64,000 nucleotides of DNA from Polytrichum commune (lineage: Eukaryota > Streptophyta > Polytrichopsida > Polytrichales > Polytrichaceae): NCBI GenBank assembly GCA_950295325.1, contig OX485808.1:870501-934500 (forward strand). The letters run 5' to 3'. Of the stretch, positions 61,132 to 64,000 are shown in pieces. The position numbers and the translations under genes were made by a program. The notes below the pieces were generated by a model. That model searched no databases. It was not told the origin of the DNA and saw only the letters and a program-made list of their open reading frames with translations. Position 1 is the stretch's first letter. Each line of letters starts with the position of its first letter.

Positions 61132-63015
61132 GTGCTTAGATTCATACTCATCCTGTGCCCTTTGTTGGCATCTAGGAATCTGCACCTACTGAGGTTCAAA
61201 GTGCCGAATCGGAGTGCAAATGAGGTCCATATGCAATGCAGCAATTACTGTATGTTCCAACATCTCTATCTCTCTTGTGCTTTTTAATCCATTTCCTACT
61301 CTAAAGTGCAAGAGATTCCATCCCAATCTTGTTCTTTCCAATTGCCCAATGGATCATGGATCAACTCATTATACAAGGTTTATATTGTCAATCATAAACA
61401 CATTCACGTATTTCGCAAAGAGTAGTTCCCAAATGACATCTCCAATTTGTCCTAAACAATTTCAAACTCAATGATTGCAGCAGTGAGTTTCCATGTAGGC
61501 TGCTTGCCCACTAGATTCTAGTGTGAATAAGACAAACCCGCTCAAATGTAGAGGGAATCTAGTGGGTTAGGGTTCGTATGTGTCAACTAGCTACTCCCGT
61601 TTTCTAAACTCCAGGTCCATCTACTAACCTCTGCCTCCAAGTTACACCTCCTCTTTCTAAAACAAGTTTTCAATCTTTTGGTGATTGGCACTTGTAGATT
61701 AAATATTCTTTAGTGGGGCGCATGGAAGTCTAGCAGCTTGTGTCTAAGGCCTCTGATGATTCTAGCTGTGTGCCGAAATGTGATTGGATGGTGGCTTGTC
61801 CTTCACTATATGCGAACACCTTCGACCCACTATTTTCTAGAATGTAGTGTGTGTGCAGCCTACATAGAAACTCACCTTGAGTACTAAAGAGGCATATCTT
61901 TTGTAGGAGCTTCAACGAGCTATGGTCATGACTAACAATTATCCTTCTAGAGTTTGAAGTAGTGAACGGGAAGGGCAAGGGAGGCGTCGCTTAAGGAACG
62001 ATCGAAAAGCTCCAAGTTCGGACTAATAGTTGGGAAAATGAAAGTTGCAATGATCATTCTTAGATTCTCGATAAGTTGTTGAGTGTGTTAAGGAAGTCCA
62101 TGGCAGGCCTTATCATACAAGCTCATATGTTTGTGACATGTGTCGCCTTGCTATGGGTTATAGCAAGGCTCCTTGTGTACAATATATATACTAAATGTTG
62201 TATATATTTTCAACAATTCTATTTGCCTTGCTCAATACTATTTGTAAACTGTCCATTTAGTATCACCAACACTGAATGTAAACCTAACATTATTTGTCAT
62301 TCCTTCTAAATTTCTTTAGGCATTGTAGATTTACAATGTTGCGATTCTTGTCACTTACTAAGTGATTTTTCATCTAGTTTTCAATTATCCATGACAACAT
62401 TCCATCATAGAAATGTTAGGATGCAGAATATACCAAAGCTTGTTTGAATAACTGGCATTTGGATGAACTAAAAGTAAGTTCGGATGACAATACTTGTAAA
62501 CTTATTCATAATAAGTGTTATTAATATCATATGACACTAAATACGATGTTTAGTGTAGTGCTTATGGTCTAAAGCTTCAAACTCCACAAATTGTTGATTG
62601 GAGTTGTTGCAACACATTTTCACTTGGAACGGTCTCCAGATAATGCTATGTTATAATTTTTTCCATCTCCAACACTTGTTGATGTTTGGGATGTCAAGTT
62701 TCAACATTGTAGAGGATGCTCTACTTCATCTTTATTAGTGCTAGAAAGTAGTTTCCATGTGGGATTCAAGCCTCAACCAATGTGAGGATGACACGTGGCA
62801 TGATTTGAATAGACAATAGTTAGTTTACGTCAAAGTACATGGGTACATGTGGTGAGGTTGGTGTGTCACTATTCCCAACAATTCCGAGACGGTGGACACA
62901 AAACGATGAGGTAGCATGCATGAGGGTCAACTTAGACCATGTATAAGATCATGTCCAAGTGATTCAATAGCCATATGCACGGTTGCAATAGCTAGGTTGG
63001 CACGAGAGTACAAAG
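61132..63015. other. Intergenic DNA
   Basis: No gene was recognised. A solo end of the CACTA-like MITE (ACGATGTTTAGTGTAGTG, ending near 62557) is present. Open frames are short. Confidence 0.4.
62516..62557 (+). mobile_element. Solo terminal fragment of CACTA-like MITE
   Basis: Contains ACACTAAATACGATGTTTAG followed by TGTAGTG, like the right end of the copy at 56724-57050. No left end was found. Confidence 0.55.
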
Positions 63016-63354
63016 CTATTGCATAAAGGGGGGGTCATTTGAAACGCAAGTAAACAACTTATTTGGATGCCAAAGTGCCACATGTCTCCACGCGATTGGT
63101 TGATGGTCTCCAAAGATGACGTGGAAACGGAAGTTAGGCCCAATTGGACCTGAATGGACGGTACTCCTATCCTCATCAAGAGCAAGACGAGATAGATCAT
63201 CCGGGGTAAGGATCAGCTCCACTTTCGGTTTCCGATCATCCATCGCTGGCCACATCGCCGAATTTAGTCGAGATTGTCCAGATCTCGACAAATGGCGTTC
63301 ATCGAGACAAATCGGAGCTCGTAGTATCATTGTCCGGGCCTCCTCCGCTAACAT
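63016..63354 (-). CDS. Hypothetical protein, possible first exon
   Basis: A 112-codon minus-strand frame from the ATG at 63354; the frame stays open upstream to about 63440. Composition is protein-like (MLAEEARTMILRAPICLDE, KPKVELILTPDDLSRLALDE) and the local GC content is clearly higher than the flanks. No family is recognised. It lies divergent to the duplicated POP4 leader about 160 bp away, so it could be a real gene sharing a promoter region with that copy. It could also be chance in a GC-richer promoter. Confidence 0.35.
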   Translation of the reverse strand: MLAEEARTMILRAPICLDERHLSRSGQSRLNSAMWPAMDDRKPKVELILTPDDLSRLALDEDRSTVHSGPIGPNFRFHVIFGDHQPIAWRHVALWHPNKLFTCVSNDPPFMQ

Positions 63355-63517
63355 AACAAGTTCGTCCAACTTGACGTCGGTAAGTGTCACAAGAGATTTC
63401 GAGGGCCGTTCCTCCTGCGCGCTCTTCTTTCGCTCTTTCTTTCCTTGAGGCTCTTGCTTCTAAATTTCACGTGACAATCTGTCCTCGCCAATTCTTTCCT
63501 GCGGCTGCGGAGTAGAC

Positions 63518-64000
63518 AGGTTAGGGTAGGTTTCATCGCCACACAGTTTGACCGCTCGGAGCAGATTTACTTCTGTGTGTTTCCTGTGATTTTGTTCAGG
63601 TGGAGTTGGAGAGGTGCGTGGAGAAGTTTTGCGTTGGTTTTGAGGTAAGCATACGATTTTTTGGATGGCATTGTGTGTTGGGGATTGACCTACAGTGAAT
63701 CATCCTGTAGCTGGATGATTGTGGTGATGAAAATTGTGTATGCTTGTGTTGTGCCATTGATTGTTGCTGGTGGTTGGATGAGCTCCTGGAGTTCGTTCTC
63801 ATGGCGTCGTTTTTTTTCCCCTTCACTTATTGAATTTCCTTGCTGGAGAGTATAGGGAGGAAGACTGAGGCACAGAATTTTGGATGAGCAGTTGCGTCTC
63901 CCCTGTTCTTTGCAGGAGCTGACCTAATTGACCTAATTGTTGAGGCTGTGTCTTTGCCCTTACCGATTAGAGCGTAGTTGTTTTCGGGAGGTTTGTGTAT
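63518..64000 (+). repeat. Duplicate of the POP4 leader, running off the window
   Basis: Collinear with 52620-53113 at about 90% or better by eye. The donor (TTTTGAG before GTAAGC at 63644) and acceptor (TTCTTTGCAG at about 63914) are both kept. The copy continues past the window end, so it is unknown whether coding exons follow. Confidence 0.92.

Overview
The window is nuclear DNA of a land plant. Coding regions are split by GT-AG introns, and the three genes that can be named have plant-type architecture: a CDKF-type kinase, a mitochondrial ALDH2B-type aldehyde dehydrogenase, and the RNase P/MRP subunit POP4/Rpp29. Gene density is low (four confident host genes in 64 kb), intergenic DNA is AT-rich and old transposons are common. 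A non-flowering plant (bryophyte or lycophyte) is a reasonable guess, but nothing in the sequence proves it.

Layout. 1-5.3 kb is gene-poor AT-rich DNA with a dispersed repeat and two small hairpins. 5.3-11.6 kb is a complete Ty1/Copia retrotransposon on the minus strand with near-identical LTRs and an exact 5-bp target duplication, but a broken polyprotein. It sits about 200 bp upstream of a four-exon CDKF-like kinase gene (11.8-16.8 kb, +). That kinase carries a roughly 690-residue stretch between DFG and the T-loop GTRW, and its first intron is almost entirely a ~205-bp tandem repeat. 18-20 kb is a dead LINE (-), followed by a small CACTA-like MITE. 21.9-25.5 kb is a five-exon ALDH2B gene (-) with two tandem arrays upstream. 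28.8-29.1 kb is a near-perfect 134-bp inverted repeat. 29.5-37.2 kb holds several terminal-inverted-repeat elements. 37-44 kb is gene-poor with decayed repeats. 44.8-48.5 kb has a tandem array that ends at the start codon of an unrecognised five-exon gene for a secreted/multi-pass membrane protein (+). 52.1-55.8 kb has a Tourist-like MITE directly upstream of POP4 (seven coding exons, +). 56.7-61.1 kb has another MITE and a 3-kb PIF/Harbinger relic with recognisable transposase remains. The last ~480 bp duplicate the 5' untranslated exon/intron region of POP4, so a second copy may begin there.

The host genes do not form a pathway together; they are ordinary unlinked plant genes. What stands out is local structural dynamism: TTA/TAA-flanked MITEs of several families, separate unrelated tandem arrays close to the start regions of three of the four host genes, a long hairpin, and a duplicated gene leader. 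I saw no evidence of a gene cluster acting as a new biological system. The best candidates for novelty are the giant activation-segment insertion in the CDKF homologue, the unrecognised membrane protein, and the hairpin locus. Gene models below were built by matching reading frame and intron phase by eye; no alignments or searches were run.
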